From JAIVJN01 sp036732565 (GTDB lineage: Bacteria; Acidobacteriota; Vicinamibacteria; Vicinamibacterales; UBA2999): a DNA stretch of 7,687 nucleotides. Position 1 is the first letter of the stretch; each line of letters starts with the position of its first letter. This document shows, piece after piece, positions 1 through 7,687 of this stretch. A model generated the notes under the pieces. It was not told the DNA's origin. It saw only the letters and a program-made list of their open reading frames with translations, and did not search any database. Both the position numbers and the translations under genes were made by a program. The stretch covers positions 1 to 7,687 of the forward strand of contig DAINCF010000344.1 of assembly GCA_036732565.1 (NCBI GenBank). The letters run 5' to 3'.

Positions 1-148
1 GTGGCTTTTGCGGCGAGGGCACCGGCTGCGTCGGCTGTCCCGGACGGCCCGGTTGCTGGTCGGACGCCGTCATTCCGGCGGCCATGACGAGGCCGCCTGG
101 CGCCAGACACACGGAAAGCAAAACGGCAAGACGAACAATCGTTCTCAT
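1..148 (-). CDS. N-terminal fragment of a secreted Pro/Gln-rich protein (runs off left edge)
   Basis: This is a minus-strand reading frame beginning at ATG 148-146 and open for 49 codons to the window edge. It starts MRTIVRLAVLLSVCLAPGG, a typical Sec signal peptide: two Arg, a hydrophobic core, then small residues near MAAG where cleavage is plausible (about residue 22-25). The mature part seen so far is low complexity and rich in Pro and Gln (PGRPGQPTQPVPSPQKP), like the linker at the start of many periplasmic or surface proteins. There is no good Shine-Dalgarno at normal spacing; a GGGAGG lies about 16 nt upstream, which is too far. It follows clpC on the same strand after a 103-bp gap. 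The function cannot be told from 49 residues. I rate it as real because a well-formed signal peptide is unlikely by chance, but the 3' part is not visible. Confidence 0.6.
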   Translation of the reverse strand, partial: MRTIVRLAVLLSVCLAPGGLVMAAGMTASDQQPGRPGQPTQPVPSPQKP

Positions 149-200
149 GGGAGCCGAGTCGGTCCCTCCCGCATCTGGAGAGGCCGCGACAGCCGAATCA

Positions 201-219
201 GGGGGTACACACCACCCCC
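201..219 (-). terminator. possible weak terminator hairpin after clpC
   Basis: An inverted repeat lies 33-51 bp past the clpC stop. GGGGGT (201-206) can pair with ACCCCC (214-219) around a 7-nt loop. Read on the minus strand, the hairpin is followed by TGATTCGG and has no U-tract, so it is not a canonical intrinsic terminator. The remaining intergenic bases (149-251) hold nothing else I can support, and I found no convincing promoter for the leftmost gene. Confidence 0.25.
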
Positions 220-251
220 GAGCCGCCGTGAACCCCTAATCGTAATGCACT

Positions 252-2699
<2,448 letters not shown>

Positions 2700-2747
2700 C
2701 CAGCCGCCTAGGTCATATGAGTGGGAGTTCCGGCCCGCTCTGCAGCC

Positions 2748-2776
2748 ATTATACGGCAAGCGTCGCGTGTTACCAA
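2748..2776 (-). promoter_or_regulatory. sigma70-type promoter of clpC
   Basis: Read on the minus strand, TTGGTA (2776-2771) is followed by 17 bp and then a perfect TATAAT (2753-2748). The -35 matches TTGACA at four of six positions. The predicted transcription start near 2741 would give a leader of about 41 nt before the clpC ATG at 2699. This supports clpC being transcribed from its own promoter rather than by read-through from the beta-barrel gene. Confidence 0.7.
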
Positions 2777-2789
2777 CGGTTGACACGCG
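2764..2789. promoter_or_regulatory. inverted repeat over the clpC -35 region, candidate operator
   Basis: Perfect 7-bp arms CGCGTGT (2764-2770) and ACACGCG (2783-2789) flank a 12-bp spacer. The -35 hexamer (2771-2776) lies inside the spacer and the left arm lies between -35 and -10, so a bound dimer would block RNA polymerase. The arms are 19 bp apart centre to centre, about two helical turns. The sequence does not match CIRCE (HrcA), HAIR (HspR) or the CtsR heptad repeat. An operator role is inference from position and symmetry. Confidence 0.4.
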
Positions 2790-2829
2790 CTAAGTGATGG
2801 ACAGAGTGGAACTTCGGCGAATTGGATCG

Positions 2830-2847
2830 TCGGGGCTCGGTCCCCGA
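2830..2847 (-). terminator. possible weak terminator hairpin after the beta-barrel gene
   Basis: TCGGGG (2830-2835) can pair with CCCCGA (2842-2847) around a 6-nt loop, 13 bp past the stop of the beta-barrel gene. No U-tract follows on the minus strand. It may end or slow transcription ahead of the separate clpC promoter. Confidence 0.25.
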
Positions 2848-2860
2848 GGGCGGTCCGTGC

Positions 2861-3490
2861 TCAGAACCGCCTGACGATGGCCGCGCGCACGGCGCGATAG
2901 GTCTCTCGACGAAACCCGTGCTCCTCCGCCGTCATCCGGAGCCACAGGCCATCGGTCAAGGTCAGCCAGCCATGCACGCCGAGCTGGCGTGTCAGATAGG
3001 TGGACCGCGCCGCGTCGGCGCCCGCGAAGGTGTAGGACTCCGCGGCCAGGGAGAAGCCCAGGAAGGGATACAGCGCGAAACCGTCGGACAGCTCCAGTCG
3101 CTTGATCACCTGCGCGCCCGCCAGCACGTACCACCCTTCATCGTCGCCTTCGTAGTCGTCGCGAAAGTACTGGCCGTGGATCGACAGGCTGACCGGCACC
3201 GCATCGTCTTCTTCCTTGAAGACCAGGTAGCGCACGAACGGCGTCCACTCGCGAAACGTCTGATCGCCGCCGGGTACATCGAAGGTATAGCGGTTCACGC
3301 CGAAACCGACGTCCCATCGGCCATCCAGGGAGAGGCCGCCGTGGACCTCGACGCCATCCGATGAAGGACCGACCGACCAGCCGATGGATCCCTCGGCAGC
3401 CCGCTCGCCGTCCCTGATGAACAGCGACTGCGCCGAAGCGCTCCATGCGCCGCCCAGCCACACACACACGAGTACGACCGCTCGAATCAT
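2861..3490 (-). CDS. small outer-membrane beta-barrel protein of unknown function
   Basis: This is a 209-residue exported protein. Residues 1-20 form a signal peptide (MIRAVVLVCVWLGGAWSASA) with an ASA cleavage motif before Q21. The mature part (about 189 residues) alternates polar and hydrophobic or aromatic residues in short strands separated by acidic/Gly turns, for example WDVGFGVNRYTFDV, EWTPFVRYLVF, VSLSIHGQYF, GFALYPFLGFSLAAE and GLWLRMTAEEHGF. It ends in RRF: a C-terminal Phe after a strand-like segment is the usual recognition signal for the BAM outer-membrane assembly machinery. The size suits a barrel of about 8 strands, like OmpA/OmpW-type or 'outer membrane protein beta-barrel domain' proteins. 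I do not recognise a specific family. The frame is open 42 codons further upstream, but ATG 3490 is chosen because it begins the signal peptide. There is no Shine-Dalgarno. It is divergent from the membrane-protein gene that starts 18 bp away. Confidence 0.75.
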   Translation of the reverse strand: MIRAVVLVCVWLGGAWSASAQSLFIRDGERAAEGSIGWSVGPSSDGVEVHGGLSLDGRWDVGFGVNRYTFDVPGGDQTFREWTPFVRYLVFKEEDDAVPVSLSIHGQYFRDDYEGDDEGWYVLAGAQVIKRLELSDGFALYPFLGFSLAAESYTFAGADAARSTYLTRQLGVHGWLTLTDGLWLRMTAEEHGFRRETYRAVRAAIVRRF

Positions 3491-3508
3491 GCGTGTCAGA
3501 ATAACGCG

Positions 3509-4990
3509 GTGTTCTTGCCTCCCGGTCGGGAAAGCGCGCTTGAGCCGCATCGGCCGGCCTTGATTCTGAGCGCGGTCGGCCTCGGCTACGCCATTCACGT
3601 CAACAACGGTTTCCACACACCGGTCGCAATTCGGCTGGTGGTCGCCAGTCTCGTCCTGGCCTGGGCCGCCCTTTTGTTTCCCGGATTCCTTCGCCGGCTC
3701 GTTCCCGACCGCGCCCCCCTCGTCATGGCCCTACTGGGAGGCGGACTCGCGCTGCAGTTGGCGATCCTGATGACCTCGCCGTTCGCGATGTACGTCTCGA
3801 CGCCGCTGCCGAAAGATCATGAGGGGTTCGTCCCGGTGGTCATGGCCGCGGCCATCGCGGCGGCGGTTGCCGCGTTCGGCGCGCGGTGGGTGAGAGGACT
3901 CGCTCTGGTGGCGCTCGTCCTGGCGAACGTCGGCCTTGGCGTCATCACGTTCAAGGCATCACCCGATCCCGCCATCGATGTCGTCACCGTGCATCGCGCG
4001 GCGTTCGCGGCGATCGCGCAGGGGCAAAGCCCGTACTCCGTCACGTTCGAAGACATCTACAAGGGCAAGGAGAGCTTCTACCCGCCAGGCGCGGTCGAGA
4101 ACGGCGTCGTGCAGTTCGGCTACCCGTATCCGCTGGGCAGCCTGCTGATGGCGTGGCCAGGACAACTCCTCGCCGGCGACTTTCGCTACGCGGAGCTGGC
4201 GGCGCTGGCGCTGGGCGCCGTCGCCATCGCGCTCGCCGGCGGGATGACGTCGGTGGCGGTGCTCGCGATGGCCCTGCTGCTCTTCACGCCGCGCGTCTTC
4301 TTCGAGCTCGAGCAGGCGTGGACGGAGCCGCTGCTGGTGCTGTGGCTCGGCGTCGCGCTGTGGGCGTGGCGCGAGCGATGGCTGCGGGTGGCGATGGTCG
4401 CGATTGCGCTGCTCGTCACCGTCAAGCAGTACCTCATCCTCGCAGTCCCGCTCGCCTGCTTACTGCCTCCGCTCGCGCAGAGTCCCTCGGCAGTCGACAG
4501 TCGGCAGTCGGCAGTCACGCACTCGAGCGCGCACAACAGGACTGCCGACGACCGACTGCCGACTGCCGTGAATCGCTTATGGTTCGATCGTTCTCGCGTC
4601 CCGCTGACGATCGCCCTGATCGCGGGGGCGCTGTTCGTGCCCATGCTCCTGTGGGACTTCAATGGGTTCGTCCGCAGCGCGCTGATGGTGCAGGTCAACG
4701 AGGGGTTGCGCCTCGACGCTCTGAGTCTCGCGGTCAACTACTGGCGCTGGGCCGGGCGTGAGATGCCGACGGTCCTCTACGGTGCGATCGTCCTCGGCGC
4801 GCTCGCGCTCGCCGCCTGGCGCGCGCCCGCAACACCCGGCGGCTACGCCGCCGCGCTCGCCGTGGTGCTGTTCACGACCTTCGCGTTCGGGAAGAAGGCG
4901 TTCTGCAACTACTACTTCTTCGTGATCGCGACGTTATGCGCCGCGATCGCGTGCCAGAATGACGACCGCGCCCGCCACGAAGAACAATAG
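3509..4990 (+). CDS. polytopic membrane protein, GT-C/GT87 (DUF2029-like) glycosyltransferase candidate
   Basis: This 493-residue protein has about 12 predicted membrane helices (near 17-33, 39-61, 70-90, 108-124, 130-148, 228-260, 272-288, 291-320, 365-384, 421-437, 443-460 and 467-483). Between helices lies a conserved-looking extracytoplasmic segment (about 150-225): SPDPAIDVVTVHRAAFAAIA, then GQSPY, FYPPG, FGYPYPLGSLL and GDFRYAEL. This Asp-containing loop followed by 'G-x-x-PY' and 'YPxP' motifs resembles GT-C-fold lipid-linked-sugar glycosyltransferases of the GT87 type. The match is from memory of the motif style, and neither donor nor acceptor can be named. LEQAWTEP (267-274) and TVKQYLIL (304-311) are further motif-like stretches. 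GTG 3509 is taken as the start because the first helix follows soon after; there is no Shine-Dalgarno, and TTG codons at 3515 and 3560 are alternatives. Residues 327-354 are encoded by an inserted inverted repeat. The last codons (HEEQ-stop) fall in a second repeat, so the native C-terminus may have been replaced. Confidence 0.7.
   Translation: MFLPPGRESALEPHRPALILSAVGLGYAIHVNNGFHTPVAIRLVVASLVLAWAALLFPGFLRRLVPDRAPLVMALLGGGLALQLAILMTSPFAMYVSTPLPKDHEGFVPVVMAAAIAAAVAAFGARWVRGLALVALVLANVGLGVITFKASPDPAIDVVTVHRAAFAAIAQGQSPYSVTFEDIYKGKESFYPPGAVENGVVQFGYPYPLGSLLMAWPGQLLAGDFRYAELAALALGAVAIALAGGMTSVAVLAMALLLFTPRVFFELEQAWTEPLLVLWLGVALWAWRERWLRVAMVAIALLVTVKQYLILAVPLACLLPPLAQSPSAVDSRQSAVTHSSAHNRTADDRLPTAVNRLWFDRSRVPLTIALIAGALFVPMLLWDFNGFVRSALMVQVNEGLRLDALSLAVNYWRWAGREMPTVLYGAIVLGALALAAWRAPATPGGYAAALAVVLFTTFAFGKKAFCNYYFFVIATLCAAIACQNDDRARHEEQ
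4488..4568. repeat. in-frame inverted repeat made of 7-bp units (CGGCAGT), inside a gene
   Basis: The left arm (4488-4515) is four tandem heptamers CGGCAGT, CGACAGT, CGGCAGT, CGGCAGT. The right arm (4541-4568) is ACTGCCG, ACGACCG, ACTGCCG, ACTGCCG. The arms are complementary at 25 of 28 positions, with a 25-bp spacer. The element is 81 bp, exactly 27 codons, so the host frame stays open. It encodes SAVDSRQSAV and later TADDRLPTAV, low-complexity peptide unlike the membrane helices on either side. Similar translated 'SRQSAV'/'RLPTAD' peptides are familiar from high-GC environmental genomes, which suggests a dispersed family; that is recollection and was not searched. Confidence 0.85.
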
Positions 4991-5121
4991 CCACGAAGAC
5001 ACGAAGGACACGAAGGAATTTGGGCCACTAAGACACCAAGGCACGAAGACGCCTTGTGGAAAACCAACCTTGGTGCCCTTGTGGCCAATCCGTATTCTTT
5101 GTGCTCTTCGTGCCTTCGAGG
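4975..5121. repeat. inverted repeat of 8-9 bp CACGAAGR units ('HEDTKDTK' repeat) between convergent genes
   Basis: The core left arm (4991-5041) reads as units CCACGAAGA, CACGAAGGA, CACGAAGG, a 9-bp break, CACTAAGA, CACCAAGG. The right arm (5068-5121), read on the minus strand, repeats the order: CCTCGAAGG, CACGAAGAG, CACAAAGA, a 12-bp break, CACAAGGG, CACCAAGG. A 26-bp spacer (5042-5067) holds one more unit, CACGAAGA. An outlying unit CCACGAAGA (4975-4983) lies inside the end of the upstream coding sequence. One plus frame translates to HEDTKDTK, a peptide often mis-annotated as a small protein. The element fills the gap between the convergent membrane-protein and lolD genes. It could fold in transcripts from either side and act as a two-way terminator, although it lacks a U-tract. 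Confidence 0.85.
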
Positions 5122-5128
5122 CGCCTGG

Positions 5129-5803
5129 TCACGCCGGCCGCAGCTGACCGCCCTCCATCAGCAGGATCCGATCGCAGTTGTGGGCCAGGCGAGGATTGTG
5201 CGTCGCGATGATCGCGGTGAGACCGAACTCGTCGTGCATCTGTCGCAGCAGCAGATGCAGGGAATCCGCGGTGCCCTCGTCGAGGTCGCCGGTCGGCTCG
5301 TCGGCGAGCAGCAAGGACGGCTGCATCACGAGCGCCCGGGCCACGGCGACGCGCTGCTGCTCACCGCCTGACAGCATGCCGGGGCGATGGGCGAAGCGCT
5401 CGCCGAGACCGACGCGGGACAGGAGCGATTCGGCTCGCGGCCGCGCGTCACGCGTCTGCACGCGCGCGATGCGCAACGGCATTTCGGCGTTCTCGACCGC
5501 GCTGAACTCCGGCAGCAGATGATGGAATTGAAAGACGAAGCCGACGTGCTTGTTGCGGAACGCCACGAGATCGTCGTCGCTGATGCGACTGAGCTCCCGG
5601 TCGCCCACCCAGACCTCGCCGCCGTCCGCGCGATCCAGGCCGCCGAGGAGGTGCAGCAGCGTGCTCTTCCCCGCCCCCGATGGCCCCATGATGGCGACCA
5701 TCTCGCCCTGCTCCACCGCCAGCTCCAAGCCGCGGAGCACGTGCAGCCGATGACCGGCCACCTGGTAGTGCTTGTTCAGCGCACGCGCGACGACAAACGG
5801 CAT
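5129..5803 (-). CDS. lolD: lipoprotein-releasing ABC transporter ATP-binding protein LolD
   Basis: This 224-residue ABC ATPase is the usual length for LolD. It powers release of lipoproteins from the inner membrane to the carrier LolA and sits on the cytoplasmic face of the permease. Visible motifs are Walker A GPSGAGKST (40-48), Q-loop Q92 in FQFHHLLPEFSAVEN, signature LSGGEQQRVAVARAL (144-158), Walker B LLLADEP (D168, E169), D-loop TGDLD (171-175) and H-loop H202 in ATHN. The LLPEFSAVEN stretch and GEQQRVAVARAL are typical of the LolD/MacB/FtsE group; the neighbouring LolC/E permease settles the choice on LolD. ATG 5803 is preceded by AGGA at about 4 nt, a reasonable ribosome binding site. 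It is the last gene of the lysS-permease-lolD run and converges on the membrane-protein gene, with a repeat element between them. The 120-bp gap to the permease is long for this gene pair and contains a strong hairpin. Confidence 0.88.
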   Translation of the reverse strand: MPFVVARALNKHYQVAGHRLHVLRGLELAVEQGEMVAIMGPSGAGKSTLLHLLGGLDRADGGEVWVGDRELSRISDDDLVAFRNKHVGFVFQFHHLLPEFSAVENAEMPLRIARVQTRDARPRAESLLSRVGLGERFAHRPGMLSGGEQQRVAVARALVMQPSLLLADEPTGDLDEGTADSLHLLLRQMHDEFGLTAIIATHNPRLAHNCDRILLMEGGQLRPA

Positions 5804-5838
5804 GGAGTCCTAGCGGGATATAGGTGCGATATCTACAG

Positions 5839-5861
5839 GGGCCGTTCCGTAGGAACGGCCC
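5839..5861. repeat. perfect 10-bp-stem hairpin between the Lol permease and lolD genes
   Basis: GGGCCGTTCC (5839-5848) and GGAACGGCCC (5852-5861) are exact reverse complements separated by 3 nt (GTA). It lies 63 bp after the permease stop and 36 bp before the lolD start codon. No T-run follows on either strand, so it is not a canonical intrinsic terminator. It may be a dispersed palindromic repeat or an mRNA structure that stabilises or tunes the two cistrons unequally. The rest of 5804-5923 holds the lolD ribosome binding site and nothing else I can name. Confidence 0.8.
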
Positions 5862-5923
5862 GGAAACCGTGGCCGAGCGACGGTGATGAGCACTTCACCT
5901 TCCCTTGATACGCTCCACTAGTC

Positions 5924-7147
5924 CTACTCGTAGCGCAGCGCCTGCGCGGGGTCCAGGCGAGCGGCCTGGCGTGACGGATACAGCGTCGCGACGAAGCAGA
6001 CGATGATGGCGCCGAGGATGACCAGGACGAGATCTCCAGGGAGCACGCGAAACGGCAGGTAGGTCACGTTGTAGACGTCGCTCGGAATGTGGATGACGCG
6101 ATAGCGATCCAGGATCTGCGCCACCACCACCCCGAGGGTCGCCCCGACGACCGTGCCCATCACGCCGATGATCATGCCCTGCAACAGAAAGATCACCATC
6201 ACGCTCGTCGCCGATGCGCCCATGGTCTTGAGAATCGCGATGTCGCGCGTTTTCTCCATGACCAGAAGGATCAGCGAGGCGACGATGTTGAGGGCCGCCA
6301 CGGCGACGATGAGGCCGATGCCGATGCCCATCGCGATCTTCTCCAGCCACAGCGCGGAGTACAAGGACTGGTTGATGTCGGCCCAGTCCTGGGCGACGTA
6401 CTCTCGGCCGAGCTGCTCGGAGATCACCTCCGCCAACCGCGGCGCATCGTAAATGTCCGCGACGCGCACCTGAATATGATCGACCTGGCTGTGGCCGACG
6501 AGCCGCTGCGCGGTTTCCAGATTCACGAAGCCGTACTGCTGATCGAACTCGAACAGCCCGAGGCGGAACGTCCCGACGACACGGAGACGCCGCTGCCGCA
6601 TCATCGGCCCCATCGGGGTCAGCGTTCCCTGCGGGGTGACCAGCGTGACCGAGTCGCCCGGGAACGTCGCGAGCACCCCCGCGAGCTCGTGGCCGATGAG
6701 AATCCCTGGCGCTTCGTCCGTGTCCGTCGATTGCAACGCCGCCAGGGTCCCGCTGGTCATCGACCGGCCGATCTCGGTGACCTCGCCCTCGAGCACCGGA
6801 TCGACGCCTTTGATGGTGATGAACTGCTCGCCGCGAGCGCTGGTGATGAGCGCTTTGCCGACGACCGCCGGCGCCGCGCCGATCACGCCAGGAATGGTCT
6901 TCAGCTTGGCGATCTCGGCATGGTAGTCGTCGATGCCGCTCGTCTTGAACAGGTAGATGTGCGCCATCGTGCCGAGGATGCGATCGCGGAGCTCCTGCTG
7001 CAGCCCCGTCATCAGCGCGAGGGCAATCACCAGCGCCGCCACCCCGACCGTCACGCCGATGGTCGAGACCAGCGAGATGACGGAGATGAACACCTGCCGC
7101 CGTTTGGCGAGCAAGTAGCGGAGCGCGACCTGCAGTTCGAATGACAT
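5924..7147 (-). CDS. lolC: lipoprotein-releasing ABC transporter permease (LolC/LolE family)
   Basis: This 407-residue permease is a standard length for LolC/LolE. It has four membrane helices (about 20-46, 269-297, 317-347, 371-392), with a large periplasmic domain (about 47-268) between the first and second. The N-terminus SFELQVALRYLLAKRRQVF and the end ARLDPAQALRYE are hallmark LolC/E ends. EKTRDIAILKTMGAS (298-312) is the cytoplasmic coupling segment of the FtsX/MacB/LolC superfamily that contacts the ATPase. TPMG (177-180) followed by RQRRLRVVGTF resembles the periplasmic hook region by which LolC recruits LolA. The family role is to open toward the periplasm and pass outer-membrane lipoproteins to LolA. 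Only one permease gene is seen, so it may work as a homodimer (LolF-like) or with a partner encoded elsewhere. The gene starts 34 bp after lysS, implying co-transcription. The ATG has no clear Shine-Dalgarno. It could equally be named lolE; the family call is firm. Confidence 0.9.
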   Translation of the reverse strand: MSFELQVALRYLLAKRRQVFISVISLVSTIGVTVGVAALVIALALMTGLQQELRDRILGTMAHIYLFKTSGIDDYHAEIAKLKTIPGVIGAAPAVVGKALITSARGEQFITIKGVDPVLEGEVTEIGRSMTSGTLAALQSTDTDEAPGILIGHELAGVLATFPGDSVTLVTPQGTLTPMGPMMRQRRLRVVGTFRLGLFEFDQQYGFVNLETAQRLVGHSQVDHIQVRVADIYDAPRLAEVISEQLGREYVAQDWADINQSLYSALWLEKIAMGIGIGLIVAVAALNIVASLILLVMEKTRDIAILKTMGASATSVMVIFLLQGMIIGVMGTVVGATLGVVVAQILDRYRVIHIPSDVYNVTYLPFRVLPGDLVLVILGAIIVCFVATLYPSRQAARLDPAQALRYE

Positions 7148-7181
7148 GGCCCGATCGTGTAGGGGCGGTTCGCGAGCCTCC

Positions 7182-7687
7182 CTACGTATGCGCCTCCCGC
7201 GATCGCATCAGTGGAAATAGTATGACGTCACGGATGGACGGCGAGTTCGACAGCAGCATCACCAGCCGGTCGATCCCGACCCCTTCCCCGCCGGCCGGCG
7301 GCATGCCGTACTCCAGGGCGCGCACGTAGTCCTCATCCATCGCATGCGCCTCATCGTCGCCTCCGGCTCGCGCCGTCAGCTGCGCCTCGAAGCGACGACG
7401 CTGTTCGATGGGATCGTTGAGCTCGCTGAACGCGTTCGCCACCTCGAAGCCGCCGATGTACAGCTCGAAACGCTCCACCGTGTCGGGATCGTCCGGCGCC
7501 TGCTTGGAGAGCGGCGACACCTCGGTCGGAAAGTCGTGGACGAACGTCGGCTGCACGAGCTGGTCCTCGCAGAGGTGCTCGAACAACTCCATCGTGATCT
7601 TCCCCGCGCCGGCGTGCGGGTCGACGGGAATGTCGAGCGCTTGGGCGACCGCCCGGGCGCGCGCCACGTCGCGGAGCTCGTCCGCCG
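7182..7687 (-). CDS. lysS: lysyl-tRNA synthetase, class II, C-terminal part (runs off right edge)
   Basis: The last 167 codons and the stop of a class II lysyl-tRNA synthetase are visible; the N-terminal anticodon-binding domain and class II motifs 1 and 2 lie beyond the window. The enzyme charges tRNA-Lys with lysine using ATP in the cytoplasm. Recognisable conserved stretches are KITMELFEHL, VQPTFVHDFPTEVSPLSKQ, RFELYIGGFEVANAFSELND, DEDYVRALEYGMPP and motif 3 GEGVGIDRLVML, whose Arg binds ATP, followed by SIRDVILFPLMR, the usual end of LysS. The frame is open to the window edge (…ADELRDVARARAVAQ), so the true start lies outside. It is the upstream member of the lysS-permease-lolD run, an arrangement I recall from several Gram-negative phyla. 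The gene looks intact as far as it can be seen. Confidence 0.95.
   Translation of the reverse strand, partial: ADELRDVARARAVAQALDIPVDPHAGAGKITMELFEHLCEDQLVQPTFVHDFPTEVSPLSKQAPDDPDTVERFELYIGGFEVANAFSELNDPIEQRRRFEAQLTARAGGDDEAHAMDEDYVRALEYGMPPAGGEGVGIDRLVMLLSNSPSIRDVILFPLMRSREAHT

Noticed and set aside
2780..2785. Plus-strand TTGACA upstream of the beta-barrel gene's 3' end
   Set aside because: No -10 at the right distance and no plus-strand gene downstream; it is part of the clpC dyad region.
3459..3469. CA dinucleotide run in the beta-barrel signal-peptide region
   Set aside because: Only about 5.5 units, encoding ordinary signal-peptide residues (V-C-V); too short to argue for phase variation.
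4959..5147. 62-codon open frame containing HEDTKDTK after the membrane-protein gene
   Set aside because: The peptide is a translation of the CACGAAGR repeat units and a common spurious gene call, with no independent evidence of coding.
6089..7144. 351-codon plus-strand open frame opposite the Lol permease
   Set aside because: Antisense shadow rich in His, Arg and Asp; the minus-strand LolC/E protein explains the region.

Overview
The window is GC-rich chromosomal DNA from a Gram-negative bacterium. The evidence for an outer membrane is an outer-membrane beta-barrel protein ending in Phe and a lipoprotein-releasing (Lol) ABC transporter. The sequence style, a full-length ClpC without ctsR/mcsAB beside it, and short-unit inverted repeats of the 'HEDTKDTK' and 'SRQSAV' kinds fit Acidobacteriota (Vicinamibacteria-like). 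That assignment is inference, not proof. I see no phage, IS, CRISPR, toxin-antitoxin or RNA genes.

Layout, left to right. (1) 1-148, minus: the first 49 codons of a secreted protein that runs off the left edge. (2) 252-2699, minus: clpC, a complete Hsp100 AAA+ unfoldase. It has its own sigma70-type promoter at 2748-2776, and an inverted repeat overlaps the -35 element. (3) 2861-3490, minus: a small outer-membrane beta-barrel protein of unknown function. (4) 3509-4990, plus: a polytopic membrane protein resembling GT-C/GT87 (DUF2029-like) glycosyltransferases, divergent from gene 3 with only 18 bp between the starts. (5) 4975-5121: an inverted repeat built of 8-9 bp units, lying between convergent genes. 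(6) 7687 down to 5129, minus: lysS (3' part), a lolC/lolE-type permease and lolD, probably one transcription unit, with a perfect 10-bp-stem hairpin between the permease and lolD.

How the genes relate. LolD (ATPase) and the LolC/E permease should together extract lipoproteins from the inner membrane for delivery to the outer membrane. Sharing an operon with lysS is a gene-order association rather than a shared pathway. ClpC is a stand-alone protein-quality-control gene. The beta-barrel and GT-C-like genes are a divergent pair with no demonstrated link.

The most unusual content is a pair of inverted repeats with the same design but different sequence. One (4488-4568) has four 7-bp units per arm, is exactly 81 bp long and sits in frame inside the GT-C-like gene, in an inter-helix loop. 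The other (4975-5121) has 8-9 bp units, overlaps the 3' end of the same gene and appears to supply its last codons and stop. No complete new multi-gene system is evident.
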